From: Colwellia sp. MB02u-6
Lineage (GTDB): Bacteria > Pseudomonadota > Gammaproteobacteria > Enterobacterales > Alteromonadaceae
Direction of reading: 5' to 3'
Assembly (NCBI RefSeq): GCF_014077095.1
Contig: NZ_JACGVG010000025.1
Coordinates: 159,437-223,436 of the forward strand
DNA length: 64,000 bases
The first letter of the stretch is position 1. The number at the start of each line of letters is the position of its first letter. A program made the position numbers and the translations under genes. A model generated the notes under the pieces. The model was not told the origin of the DNA, did not search any database, and saw only the letters and a program-made list of their open reading frames with translations. Of the stretch, positions 28,203 through 37,467 are shown in pieces.

Positions 28203-28322
28203 TGGAACCAAGTGCCTTTAATCCAAAGCATTGCAGCCAACAAGGGATCGTTGGCAGTCACTTATGGCAATATTACTTTACTCCCCACAACACTTGTCTT
28301 TCATTAATAATGTGGGTGTTTG

Positions 28323-28651
28323 ATTCGCCGTTCAGCAACATTTTTTCCAGCGCTGCTGTATCTTGGTCAACTAAGTATATTTTTATTTTTGGATGTTTTT
28401 GTTTAAATGTGGTCAATATTTTTGGGAAGTAGTAATAGCCCATCATGGCTGAAACGCCAAAACGAATGGTGCCCCGTTCGAGATTTTTTAACTCTTCTAA
28501 TTCAACTTGTTTTACTTGGCTTAATAGTTAAGTAGACAACTTTTATATATATAGCACTTAACCTTCAGCAGTTAATAAAGCGTTTTTTCCGCACGGTTAA
28601 TTAACTTTAGCCCAATTTCTTGTTCTAGCGTTTGAATGGCGATAGTTAATG
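28323..28651 (-). pseudogene. LysR regulator fragment B (N-terminal half)
   Basis: Nearly identical to 43541-43871 of the intact LysR gene, covering the helix-turn-helix region to about codon 140, but without the first ~30 codons. Indels and a TAA where a Trp/Gln codon stands in the intact copy (near 28530) break the frame. Next to it, after 8 unmatched bases, lies the ~85-bp segment shared with fragment A, and then copy 2 of the purT leader. Confidence 0.85.
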
Positions 28652-28659
28652 TTTCTTAT

Positions 28660-28744
28660 TGTGCCAAATGATGGTTTATAATCTTCAAGTGGTTTGGCTA
28701 TATATATTGCCGAAAAAATAAAAAATTATGTTCGAAGTATCAAT
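28660..28744. repeat. ~85-bp segment shared with 16331-16416
   Basis: Same orientation as its copy beside LysR fragment A. It bridges LysR fragment B and the second purT leader. Confidence 0.75.
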
Positions 28745-29117
28745 CATATTATTCGACTCACTGAAAATTTGAAGGGATGATGTGGTCGAAGATATTAACA
28801 GAATTTTTTATTTTTTGAGGATCTAGGATAAAAAAACGCTGATATTTGTAAGAAAAATATCAAAGGTATTTAATTTCCAGGTAAGGCAGAGGGGGGTTGT
28901 ATTTACCTGCCACCAAATGCCCAGTTTTGACTGTTTTTTTATTAAAGACTTTGCTTGCCACCAACAGCCTTAGGCACCGCATCATCATAAATAATATTTA
29001 GAGTTGGTTTGCACAATAGCATAAAGCGCTTGTTTTTAATTCTATGAAAACTGTTGAGTAATAGACTAGAAGTCGCCGACCTTCACTCTCTTAATGATGT
29101 AAGTGAACTGTTAATAT
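28745..29117. repeat. ~370-bp duplicated leader of purT, copy 2
   Basis: Matches 26731-27100, starting exactly with the complement of the purT ATG, so promoter and start codon were copied without the gene. If the promoter is active it would transcribe leftward into the shared segment and LysR fragment B. Confidence 0.85.
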
Positions 29118-29234
29118 GGAAAATATGAGGCATGATGTATTTTCATTTTATAAAAAATTATGTTTTATTTTTACCTATGCTCCGGCACTGCTTTTTACAT
29201 TACTAATTTTTAGCAGCGACTATTGCCCTTGCTA

Positions 29235-30488
29235 TTACACATACCTAAATGAATCTAATCCACTCGCGTCAATATCAGGTTCATTGCCCGATACTATATC
29301 CGCTAATAGTTTTGCCGAGCCACAAGCCATAGTCCAACCCAGTGTACCGTGCCCAGTATTGGTATATAAATTAGTTATCTTAGTTTTACCAATAATAGGC
29401 GTGCCATCCGGCGTCATAGGGCGTAACCCCGTCCAAAATTCTGCCTCGGCTAAGTTACCTGCTTTCGGAAATAAGTCCTGAACCACCATAGCGATAGTGG
29501 CTTTTCTTTTTTCAGGTAGATCTAAATTAAAGCCGTTTAATTCTGCCGTACCTGCCACCCGAATTCGATTATCAAAACGTGTTATAGCAACCTTGTACGT
29601 TTCATCCATCACGGTCGAAACAGGCGAAAATTGTTCATCGGTCATTGGAATAGTGAGTGAGTAGCCCTTGACAGGGTAAACAGGTAAATTAATACCTACT
29701 GGCTTCAATAAGTTCATAGAATAACAACCCAGTGCGACAACATAAGCATCAGCTTTAAGCTCACCAATAGAGGTATCTACCCCCGTAATATTAGTATTAT
29801 CAAGGTGTAATTTATTTACCTGAACATTGAATTTAAACTCAACACCCGCCATTTTAGCCATGTCAGTAAGCTGCTGACAAAATTGGTAACAATCGCCCGT
29901 TTCATCATCGGGTAAGTGCAGCCCAGCAACAAGCTTATCTTTAACCAAAGCAAGGCCTGGTTCAGCTTTAACACACTCATCAACATTTAATAGATTAAAT
30001 CGTACATCGCTCTCTGCTAATAACTTCATATCTTTTTGCACTGCCTCAACCTGTGCATGGTGACGAAAAACTTGTAGCGTTCCTCGCTGACGACCTTGAT
30101 ATTTTATGGCATGATTTTTAGCTAAATCAGACAAGCATTCTCGACTGTAATTCGCCACGCGCAACATACGGTTCTTATTAACCTGGTAGTGACTCTCATT
30201 ACAGTTTTTCAGCATATTCATCAGCCAAAGATAAAACATCGGTGAAGCACTTGGCTTTACAATAAGTGGCGAATGTTTATGGGTTAACCATTTTAACGCT
30301 TTTAGTGGAATACCCGGGGCAGCCCAAGGAGATGAATAACCATAAGATAACTGGCCTGCATTGGCGAAACTGGTTTCTTCAGCACTTCGGCTTTGGCGAT
30401 CAACAATCGTTACCTGATGTCCTGCTTGAGCCAAATACCATGCGGAGGTTAGCCCGACTACGCCAGCGCCTAAAACGATAACTTTCAT
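29235..30488 (-). CDS. D-amino acid dehydrogenase (DadA-like), FAD-dependent
   Basis: A 417-residue flavoprotein of the DAO/DadA family that oxidises D-amino acids to 2-oxo acids and ammonia and passes electrons to the respiratory chain. The FAD-binding VIVLGAGVVGLTSAWYLAQAG opens the protein and a basic-rich YGYSSPWAAPGIPLKALKWL segment follows, as in DadA. The C-terminus holds GLRPMTPDGTPIIG and NTGHGTLGWTMACGS. ATG 30488 is preferred to a GTG three codons upstream because the family begins right before the FAD motif. Divergent from a LysR gene at 30610, which is a likely regulator. No dadX racemase is adjacent, so the substrate is unproven. Confidence 0.9.
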   Translation of the reverse strand: MKVIVLGAGVVGLTSAWYLAQAGHQVTIVDRQSRSAEETSFANAGQLSYGYSSPWAAPGIPLKALKWLTHKHSPLIVKPSASPMFYLWLMNMLKNCNESHYQVNKNRMLRVANYSRECLSDLAKNHAIKYQGRQRGTLQVFRHHAQVEAVQKDMKLLAESDVRFNLLNVDECVKAEPGLALVKDKLVAGLHLPDDETGDCYQFCQQLTDMAKMAGVEFKFNVQVNKLHLDNTNITGVDTSIGELKADAYVVALGCYSMNLLKPVGINLPVYPVKGYSLTIPMTDEQFSPVSTVMDETYKVAITRFDNRIRVAGTAELNGFNLDLPEKRKATIAMVVQDLFPKAGNLAEAEFWTGLRPMTPDGTPIIGKTKITNLYTNTGHGTLGWTMACGSAKLLADIVSGNEPDIDASGLDSFRYV

Positions 30489-30609
30489 ACTGATCACTTA
30501 AATGTTGTTAAATCACAAAATAGTTAAATACTATGTAAAAAAAACCTATCTTCTACAATCGATATTAATTAATATCTGTGTTTAGTAATTCTAAAGGCTA
30601 TGAGTATTG

Positions 30610-31527
30610 ATGAAATTAAAAGGTAACATAGCATCGGGTTTAGTGACGTTTGAGGTAGCGGCCGAATTAGGCAGTTTTACTCAGGCTGGCATTTATTTAA
30701 ACATTACAACAGGTGCGATAAGTCAGCAGATAAACTTACTAGAAGAACAACTTTCAATAACCCTATTTGAAAGGCACTCGCGAGGCGTTCGATTAACTCA
30801 AGCGGGCCAACAATTATATAAAGTAGTAAAAAGCAGTCTTGAAGATATAAGCGAGGTAATTGCAGCGTTACATCAAGAAGAAAATTTCGATGGCGAGGTA
30901 AGATTAAAATTAACGCCTTCTTTTGCCTTCAAATGGTTAGTGCCTCGCCTTGAGATATTCTACAATCGTTATCCCAATATTAGCATTCAAACATTTGCTG
31001 AAGGTGCGCTAGTTGACCATCAAAGCAATAACTTTGACTTAGCCATTGATTACAGCCAATCGGCTAATTTTCAGCAAAAAAGTGCCTTGTTTTTATCTGA
31101 ACAATTGCTTCCTGTGATGAGTCCTGAATATTTTAAAGCCTTTAACTGGCAAGATACCTCTGCCGAAAACCAACAAACTATTTGGCAGTCAGTCACGCTA
31201 TTACATGATGCTCAGCCATGGCATGGCGCAACCAAAAATACCGAGTGGCAATATTGGTTCAAGCACATGGGCATTAAAGCAGACAGTAAGCAGGGGCATT
31301 ATTTTAATCGAACTGATATGGCTATGGCGGCAGCCGAAGCAGGAATAGGTATAGCCATGGCTCGATATGCCTTAGTTGAAGACGATTTTAAACAAGGAAA
31401 GCTGGTTTCGCCATTTAATCCCATAGCAGCCAATGCAGGTTATTACCTGATCCAACATCATTCTTCTTCAGCCATTAACTGCTTTAAGCAATGGTTATTA
31501 GATGAAAAACAAAACTTTATTAACTAA
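30610..31527 (+). CDS. LysR-family regulator, probably of the divergent dadA-like gene
   Basis: A 305-residue LysR protein of the GcvA/AmpR-like subgroup. The helix-turn-helix spans ~residues 10-65 (FEVAAELGSFTQAG, then AISQQINLLEEQL, LFERHSRGVRLT), and the rest is the effector domain with VRLKLTPSFAFKWLVPRL. It starts at ATG 30610, with AAAGG 13 nt upstream; a TTG one codon earlier is less likely. The 121-bp divergent gap with the dadA-like gene is the usual arrangement for a LysR protein and its target. Confidence 0.9.
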   Translation: MKLKGNIASGLVTFEVAAELGSFTQAGIYLNITTGAISQQINLLEEQLSITLFERHSRGVRLTQAGQQLYKVVKSSLEDISEVIAALHQEENFDGEVRLKLTPSFAFKWLVPRLEIFYNRYPNISIQTFAEGALVDHQSNNFDLAIDYSQSANFQQKSALFLSEQLLPVMSPEYFKAFNWQDTSAENQQTIWQSVTLLHDAQPWHGATKNTEWQYWFKHMGIKADSKQGHYFNRTDMAMAAAEAGIGIAMARYALVEDDFKQGKLVSPFNPIAANAGYYLIQHHSSSAINCFKQWLLDEKQNFIN

Positions 31528-31601
31528 CCAAAGTTCAAGCTAACCAATCAGAATTCAGGTTAACTAAAAAATATAAATAAATAGTAGAAGAGACTTCACA
31601 A

Positions 31602-31634
31602 TGAATGAAACTATAACAGTCACTAAAAGGTAGC
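31602..31634 (+). pseudogene. Possible truncated gene start (MNETITVTKR)
   Basis: An AGAAGAGA-like ribosome site is followed by ATG 31602 and only ten codons before TAG. The placement 75 bp after the LysR gene looks like the beginning of a gene whose body was lost. The protein is too short to identify. Confidence 0.2.
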
Positions 31635-31790
31635 CAAAAATAATAGCTATTGCATTGCTCAACTAAGCCATGCAGTGTAAGACAAAGAGCGGTTTAGCTT
31701 GATAATATACTTGCCCGCACAAAGTAGAGCACCGCCTCAAATAATTCTGTTTGAATAAAAGCCGTTAAGTATCATAAACAAGCAATATTC

Positions 31791-31985
31791 ACAGCTTGTT
31801 AGCACAACAGTGAGAGACGTTTTTTTGAATGCTAAACTATGTGAAAACAGTTGAGTAATAGACGAGAAATCTCAGTATTTCGTACCCTCAAGGATTTAAA
31901 AGAGACGTCAATGATGAAAATATGAAGCAACTCGTATCGTCACTTTATGAAAAATGACATTTTATTTTTACCCATGCTCTTGGCC
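31791..31985. repeat. Diverged partial copy of the duplicated leader
   Basis: Segments such as GTGAAAACAGTTGAGTAATAG and the following ATGATGAAAATATG-like and CATTTTATTTTTACC stretches match parts of 29009-29185, with much divergence between them. Confidence 0.5.
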
Positions 31986-32045
31986 TGTTAGCGTTTGCTA
32001 TTCTTTCTTGTGCAGGTAAATGCTTTTTTCCTGCAATGATCAACT

Positions 32046-33790
32046 CTATATTGACCGTGCTAAGACATAGGCAACCGTTGCGTCTTGTTCGCTTAATTGC
32101 CAATAAATAGCCTGCTGTTTTATCACTGTCAATTCAGATTTAATAAGCAGAGTGGGCCAGTTAGGGTGGCCCCTGAGCGTTTCATACATGGGATGGTATC
32201 TATAGTCAATCTGTATACAGCAGCACCATTAATATCGATTTCAAGGATGCTAATGGCTTTATCAATATCGCCTTGTAGATAACTCAGCTCTGCCGCAACA
32301 GTAACAGTGTTAAATCCAACCTTCTGGGCAGATCTAAGCTTAGCCAAGGCTACTGTTAAATATTGATTGCCAATCGTGTAAGACCCTCCCTAAGGTAGCT
32401 GTATATTTCGGAGAAATCTTATACTTTTTTATCAAAAGTTACTTTTTCAAACCATCTCACCGCGGCGGCGTATTCGCCACCATGGCCTCTGCGTTACCCA
32501 GTATTGATAACCCTAATATATCATTATCGTTGCGGGGAAATATAACTCGGACAGTCGCTGCATATTCATCCCATTGATGCAGCGCCAATAGTGCAAGGTA
32601 GTCATATGGGGTTGTTTTAAGGATCTCCGCTGCGGTCTCGCCCAGATTGAGTTTCATCATCGCCCGTGTTGTAGAATTGTAGTCGTTACCAGTGAATTTA
32701 CCCTGTGACAACTGCAGCGACTTGTGCAGCAATCAGGCCGCCTCGCCTTGGCGGTTTTGCAGGCTTCGTATATCCGACAGAAGTTCGTAGGCCGGCGGGT
32801 TATTAGTATTTAAGCCCAGAATTTTTTCTACTTGCTGCTCGGCTTGCGTAAAATGGCCTTAATGCGCTAAAGCTGTTGCGTACATGCTACTTAAGGCTAT
32901 CGATAGCGGGTCAAGTTTTACGGATTTTTCCAAGGCCAGTGAACTTTGCTGATACTAGCCACCTAAATATAATAGCGCCCCAAGCCAGCCATGGGCCTGC
33001 GCATTACTGCCATCAAGCGTGATTGCTTTAGTCAGAAATTTTTCGGCAATAGCATTATTATTTTTGATGTGTATCAGCCCCTTTAGCCCATTCCCCGCGG
33101 AGAGCTCTGGGTTAATTGCCATTGCATTGTCGATGACGATATTGGCCTGCCGAAAGGTAATAGACTGAGGCGTTTGGCCGTAATTGGTTTCACCCAATAA
33201 AAATTGAGCCAGGGCAACGTTCGTCCAAGCTTGGGCATATAAAGGGTCTAGTTCGGTGGCTTTGACGAAATGCGCCAATGCTGCTTCAATGTCGTCAGGG
33301 GTTCTGCGCACAATAAAATACCGGCCTTTGAGGTATTCGTTGTCTGCGGCCACGTTAATTTCACGGGTGTCTCTGCTAGGAATGGTAGCATTTAAGCCCA
33401 ATTTTTCTTTAAGTGCTGTGATAATAGCGGTAGAAATTTCGTCCTGTACCGCAAAAATGTCAAGCATTTCTCTGTCGTAGGTGGTTGACCACAGATGTTT
33501 ATCACTTGTCGCTTCGATTAACTGTGCGGTCATTCTTATTTTGCTACCTGAGCGCCTAACGCTGCCCTCAAGTATATTGTCCACCTCGGGCAGACTGATA
33601 CCTTGCCTTTAAAGGTAAAGGCTGAAGAGCGGGAGGTCACGTGAAGTGTTGGCACCTGTGCCAGCACGTTGAGTATTTTTTCAGAGATACCGTCTGAGAA
33701 ATATTCTTGTTCGCTATCTGATGACATATTCACAAAGGGCAATACTGCAATGGAGGCATCCGGCACCGCCTTTGTTGTTAATTTGCAAAT
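32046..33790 (-). pseudogene. Decayed FlgO-domain/TPR protein (CadC- or adenylate-cyclase-like regulator family)
   Basis: On the minus strand the remains begin with ASIAVLPFVNMSSDSEQEYF and ISEKILNVLAQ, the FlgO-type domain of large TPR regulators. After a frameshift near 33595 they continue with DNILEGSVRRSG, KHLWSTTYDRE and the linker, then a series of TPR-like helices to the C-terminus. Around the frameshift about six codons of the usual ARQLNV stretch are missing. Further stops lie near 32956, 32860 and 32732, and a frame change near 32350-32450. The N-terminal DNA-binding or cyclase domain is absent. It is dead. The intact parent would be a cytoplasmic or membrane-anchored regulator. Confidence 0.85.
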
Positions 33791-33899
33791 TATGGAACAA
33801 TAGCTCTTACAAAAAATTGGATGTCTGGTGCTTACAGTTGCGTTATAATCAGTGCTAGATAATTCTATAATAACAAAGTTGAGCATATCTTTGTCCCAC

Positions 33900-35012
33900 A
33901 TGAGAAACTGCGAACGTTGCTGTGATTCATACTTTTGCAACTATTCAGGCAACCTGTGGGATCATTGTCCTGCTTGCCGTCGCAGCATATTGGACGTGCA
34001 AGACCGTCGGCATTATGATGCCGTGCAACAACAGCTACAGTACGCATATGGCTGGGGCTATAATATAGAATATGACGTTGCCCAATATAACTATATTCTA
34101 AACGAAGATGGCAGCCTTACATATAGTTGTAGGCCTAGCCATATTTATCATGCCCAAGTAAGGCAGTTGATAATTGATGGCTTTCTTGCCCGAATCGCCC
34201 AAGAATATATTGAGGGTGCTACGTCGCAGTATATGCTTGATACGGCTTACGGCGCTGGAGTTGATGAAGCCTGCCACTCATCTTTTTTTATTCGTCATGA
34301 AACAAAAGGATTTACCTTCACTTATAGAGCAGAACCGAAAGTGCATTTTGTCTTTAACGATGCTGGAGACGTTATTTCTATGATTTATCCGCCATTTCAA
34401 GATGTGGCTATGAAAGCAGCATATGGGAGAGGATGCGCGGACTATATCAAATTAAATTCAGAATTATGCCATGCCCTTGCTGAACAGCATCAAAAAAAGG
34501 CTCTTTTAGCTAAGACGGCTGAAAAGATACGTGAGCAATATTGGGTTCATGAAGATGCTATAAAGTATTTCACTCGATTAAAATATGTCATTTACGTACC
34601 TTGGACCGCCATTTACTTCATGGCGTTAGCAGGGGTGGTATCCACCTTATCATATGACGTTTCACAGGGCTGGTGGCCTGAAGTATGGCGAGCAATTCAA
34701 ACGATATTTTTCTTCATAATTACTTATTTCGTAATGACTATACCTTTAAATGTCATTAACAGCTGGATTAAAGACGCAAACAATGACCTCACCTTAAAAA
34801 AACAAGAAGAGCTACTGGCTATTAATGCGGAAGGTAAATATGTGGATTTTGATCATCTTGACGAACTATTCCCAATACCACTGGACGAAGAGATTAATGC
34901 AAATAAAGAAAATAAAACACTCGTTTTGGTACGTGATATCGCTATCGTATTTGGCGGACTAGAAATTGCAGTTTATATTTACGATGAGTATGTTTCTCCG
35001 TTTGTTTTTTAG
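33900..35012 (+). CDS. Unrecognised membrane protein with N-terminal zinc-ribbon-like cysteines
   Basis: About 370 residues of unknown function. Starting at ATG 33900, the N-terminus has CERC (residues 4-7), a further Cys at 8 and 13, and CPAC (23-26), which look like a treble-clef or zinc-ribbon metal site. A mixed alpha/beta, Tyr-rich domain follows to ~residue 190, then a charged helix (AEQHQKKALLAKTAEKIREQ). Two clear membrane helices lie around residues 230-250 and 265-285, and a weaker hydrophobic stretch is near the C-terminus. An in-frame ATG at 33852 would add 16 residues. No ribosome site is obvious. Neighbours are a pseudogene and a convergent lipoprotein, giving no functional hint. 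Confidence 0.65.
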   Translation: MRNCERCCDSYFCNYSGNLWDHCPACRRSILDVQDRRHYDAVQQQLQYAYGWGYNIEYDVAQYNYILNEDGSLTYSCRPSHIYHAQVRQLIIDGFLARIAQEYIEGATSQYMLDTAYGAGVDEACHSSFFIRHETKGFTFTYRAEPKVHFVFNDAGDVISMIYPPFQDVAMKAAYGRGCADYIKLNSELCHALAEQHQKKALLAKTAEKIREQYWVHEDAIKYFTRLKYVIYVPWTAIYFMALAGVVSTLSYDVSQGWWPEVWRAIQTIFFFIITYFVMTIPLNVINSWIKDANNDLTLKKQEELLAINAEGKYVDFDHLDELFPIPLDEEINANKENKTLVLVRDIAIVFGGLEIAVYIYDEYVSPFVF

Positions 35013-35230
35013 TCGCTGCTTAAATAGTATCTATAAAAATGGCAATTCAATCACTATTAATGGCTAAGTGTTAAAGGTGAGGTTAAGCGCATGATGGATA
35101 ATTCGTTCTACTTACGCGGATAAAATGACTAAGAATAATCCACAGTCGATTTTTATGTACTTCTAGCTCATTGTGGGTGTAGAAGTAATGAGCGGTAAAT
35201 TTACCGGCCATTACGTTAACATGAGGTGAA

Positions 35231-36595
35231 TTATTCTTGTCCGGTATACCAATACTTAACAATATCCTCTGCCGGTTTACCGCGGATAGATTGAGAGGTG
35301 TTAGGGAAACCTTCAAAATTGGGAGTTAACGTGGGTGAAAGCCAATAGCCGGTATGAATATCGACGCTGTTAATCATAAAGGTATCTTGCTCCTCAATCG
35401 CTTGCATAATGCCTTCTATCCCCACTGATTGCACAGAAAAGTCAGTGACAAAACTTTCTTGAATACAACTGACTTCAGTCCCATCTTCTAAACTTCCTGG
35501 GGTACAGAAACCATCTTCTTTCCAGCCATTGAGAAAAAAGTCTTCACGGCTTTGCACTTGAATAATAAGTGTTACCGGTAATTCTATATTTGACGTACCG
35601 TGCCAGCATGGTTGGTTAATATCACCACAATATATTTGCATATGCTGATTGGTCAGTGATTCAAAGGTTTTCTGCTTTACTAGTTCCGTTGTTAGCTTGG
35701 CATCTTCTTCGGCGTTAAATTGATTTCCGCAGCACTGCAACGCATTGATTAAAATACTATCTACTCTGGAAAATATTCGTTGATCATTAATTACAGTCCC
35801 TATTTGCCCCCAAGTAATCTTACCGTCAAAATTGGCTCTGATATCATCGATAATTTCGGCAAACCGCTCAATATAATATTCTTTTAATTCGTCGGTGTGC
35901 AAGGTGAGCCACATCGCGTTCCAGTCAGCTGAAATCCCTTTTATAGCTATTTTTTGGGCATGTTTTGCCTGAATAATCATATTTTTTTGATGTGCATCCA
36001 ATATAATTTTAAGCTTGTTCAACGTGAGTTTCTCACCTTGCTCAACAATAATATCGCCATCGACATTGTTTTGAGTAAACTGCCAAGAAAAATAAATATC
36101 GATGTTGAGCAAACGTGCTTGCTCGACAATATATTCTACATATTTTTTAGGCGTATGATAATTAGCTTCGGCTACTACCCATGGTTCTTGGCTATCGTTC
36201 CACTGACCATAATTGTAAACCCAAACCCTTTGTGCACCAGAAGCATTCATTGCTTGTAATGCTTCAAGATACATTAATTTTACATATTCATCTCTGGAAC
36301 AATTATCGCGTTGAGACTGGGATAGGCCATCATAAATCCAACTAGGGGAGTAGTCTTTAAAACTAATACCTCTCACTATATGGCTAGAAAGTTTACCTCT
36401 GGGGGAGGGGGTTTCAAATTTACCCTTATATGATTCAGGGTAGTCAGCAGAATGAGGATTGACGCATGTAGCCGTTAAAGGCGGCGTTGTTACTAGTGGT
36501 GGATTTAACACGGTATCGCTACTATTACCTCCGCCACAGGCACTTAGGAGAAAAATAACAACGAATTGAATAAAATACTTGTTTGAGAAAAACAT
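35231..36595 (-). CDS. Lipoprotein of unknown function, possibly a TIM-barrel glycosidase-like protein
   Basis: About 454 residues with a lipobox (FLLSACGGG) after a short hydrophobic signal, followed by a Ser/Pro/Thr linker. The body begins IVRGISFKDYSPSW and alternates helices and strands (QRVWVYNYGQW, NIDIYFSWQF, KGISADWNAMW, GKITWGQIG), as in TIM-barrel glycoside hydrolases, and ends SIRGKPAEDIVKYWY, a tail seen in GH113-like/GTA barrel proteins (from memory). Six or more Cys suggest periplasmic disulfides. The ATG at 36595 is preferred to a TTG two codons earlier: AGAGG lies ~8 nt upstream. Function is not assigned. Confidence 0.7.
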   Translation of the reverse strand: MFFSNKYFIQFVVIFLLSACGGGNSSDTVLNPPLVTTPPLTATCVNPHSADYPESYKGKFETPSPRGKLSSHIVRGISFKDYSPSWIYDGLSQSQRDNCSRDEYVKLMYLEALQAMNASGAQRVWVYNYGQWNDSQEPWVVAEANYHTPKKYVEYIVEQARLLNIDIYFSWQFTQNNVDGDIIVEQGEKLTLNKLKIILDAHQKNMIIQAKHAQKIAIKGISADWNAMWLTLHTDELKEYYIERFAEIIDDIRANFDGKITWGQIGTVINDQRIFSRVDSILINALQCCGNQFNAEEDAKLTTELVKQKTFESLTNQHMQIYCGDINQPCWHGTSNIELPVTLIIQVQSREDFFLNGWKEDGFCTPGSLEDGTEVSCIQESFVTDFSVQSVGIEGIMQAIEEQDTFMINSVDIHTGYWLSPTLTPNFEGFPNTSQSIRGKPAEDIVKYWYTGQE

Positions 36596-37467
36596 CCACA
36601 ACCTCTAATAAATGATGTAATTAATAAATCACAGTAAAGGTTGTAAAAATATCCATATAAATTGCAACCCCACGACCCTATGCAATGCACTTAGGCTGGT
36701 AGTTTTGCGCCTATTGATTTTCATTAATAGTTGCCAGTTATTTCACGAGTCTACTGTAAGGTAAATTAAAATCAAGGTAATTTATACTCGTCATTAAAAG
36801 TACTGGCTCTAGCTATTATAGAAAGAAAAATTATGGAATAGATTGTTAGCCATGGTTCAATTTCACAAAAGAGGTTGAGCGGATGATTGATCATGTTGAT
36901 ATGTTAGTAGCCAGTAAAATGACAACGAAGCAATAAATGCGGTCAAAATAAACTGTCATTTAATCTGCGTCTGGTCCGGTTTATCAATTAGTTATCACGG
37001 TTTTATAAGCTAAATAAAGATCGAATCAATAATCCCATGCAAGGCTACTTGTGCCGTTAAGCATAAATGGGTTTTTATGAATATTTTTGTGAATAAAGAT
37101 AGAAACAAAGTGGGCAGTAAGTTTTATTTATTAAAAAAGTATCAAAAACATTCCAAATAAAGTTGTAACCTGACTTCTTGGTGCGCAAAAGCAGAAGAAA
37201 AATTTTGAAATTCTTTGTATAGGTAGAAGTCAACTGTACACCCTTTAGTTGACTTAAGCAGGTCGAAAGTTAACTTGATAATGATTGGCATAGCAACCGT
37301 TCCAAAAATTGATTTTTAGACCAATATCATGATCAAAAAATTAGCTACAGTTGTAGAACGAGAATAATCTCTATGGCTGCTGCAAGCTCATTATAGTCTG
37401 CCGGCGGCGACTCGTATCTGAACATTCACCTTTACTACCCTCAGCCTCATCTTGGCATTGGGCGTTA
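36596..37467. other. Long intergenic region before the metal ATPase
   Basis: No coding frame, hairpin or repeat was supported between the lipoprotein start and about 37420. The ATPase frame may extend a little upstream of 37468 without a start codon. Confidence 0.5.

Larger units (their letters stand above)
31528..32045. other. Intergenic region with repeat relics
   Basis: Besides the short frame at 31602 and the leader relic no gene or RNA is visible. Confidence 0.5.

Noticed and set aside
30600..30612. ATG at 30600 as start of the LysR gene
   Set aside because: It is out of frame with the LysR protein; ATG 30610 is in frame.
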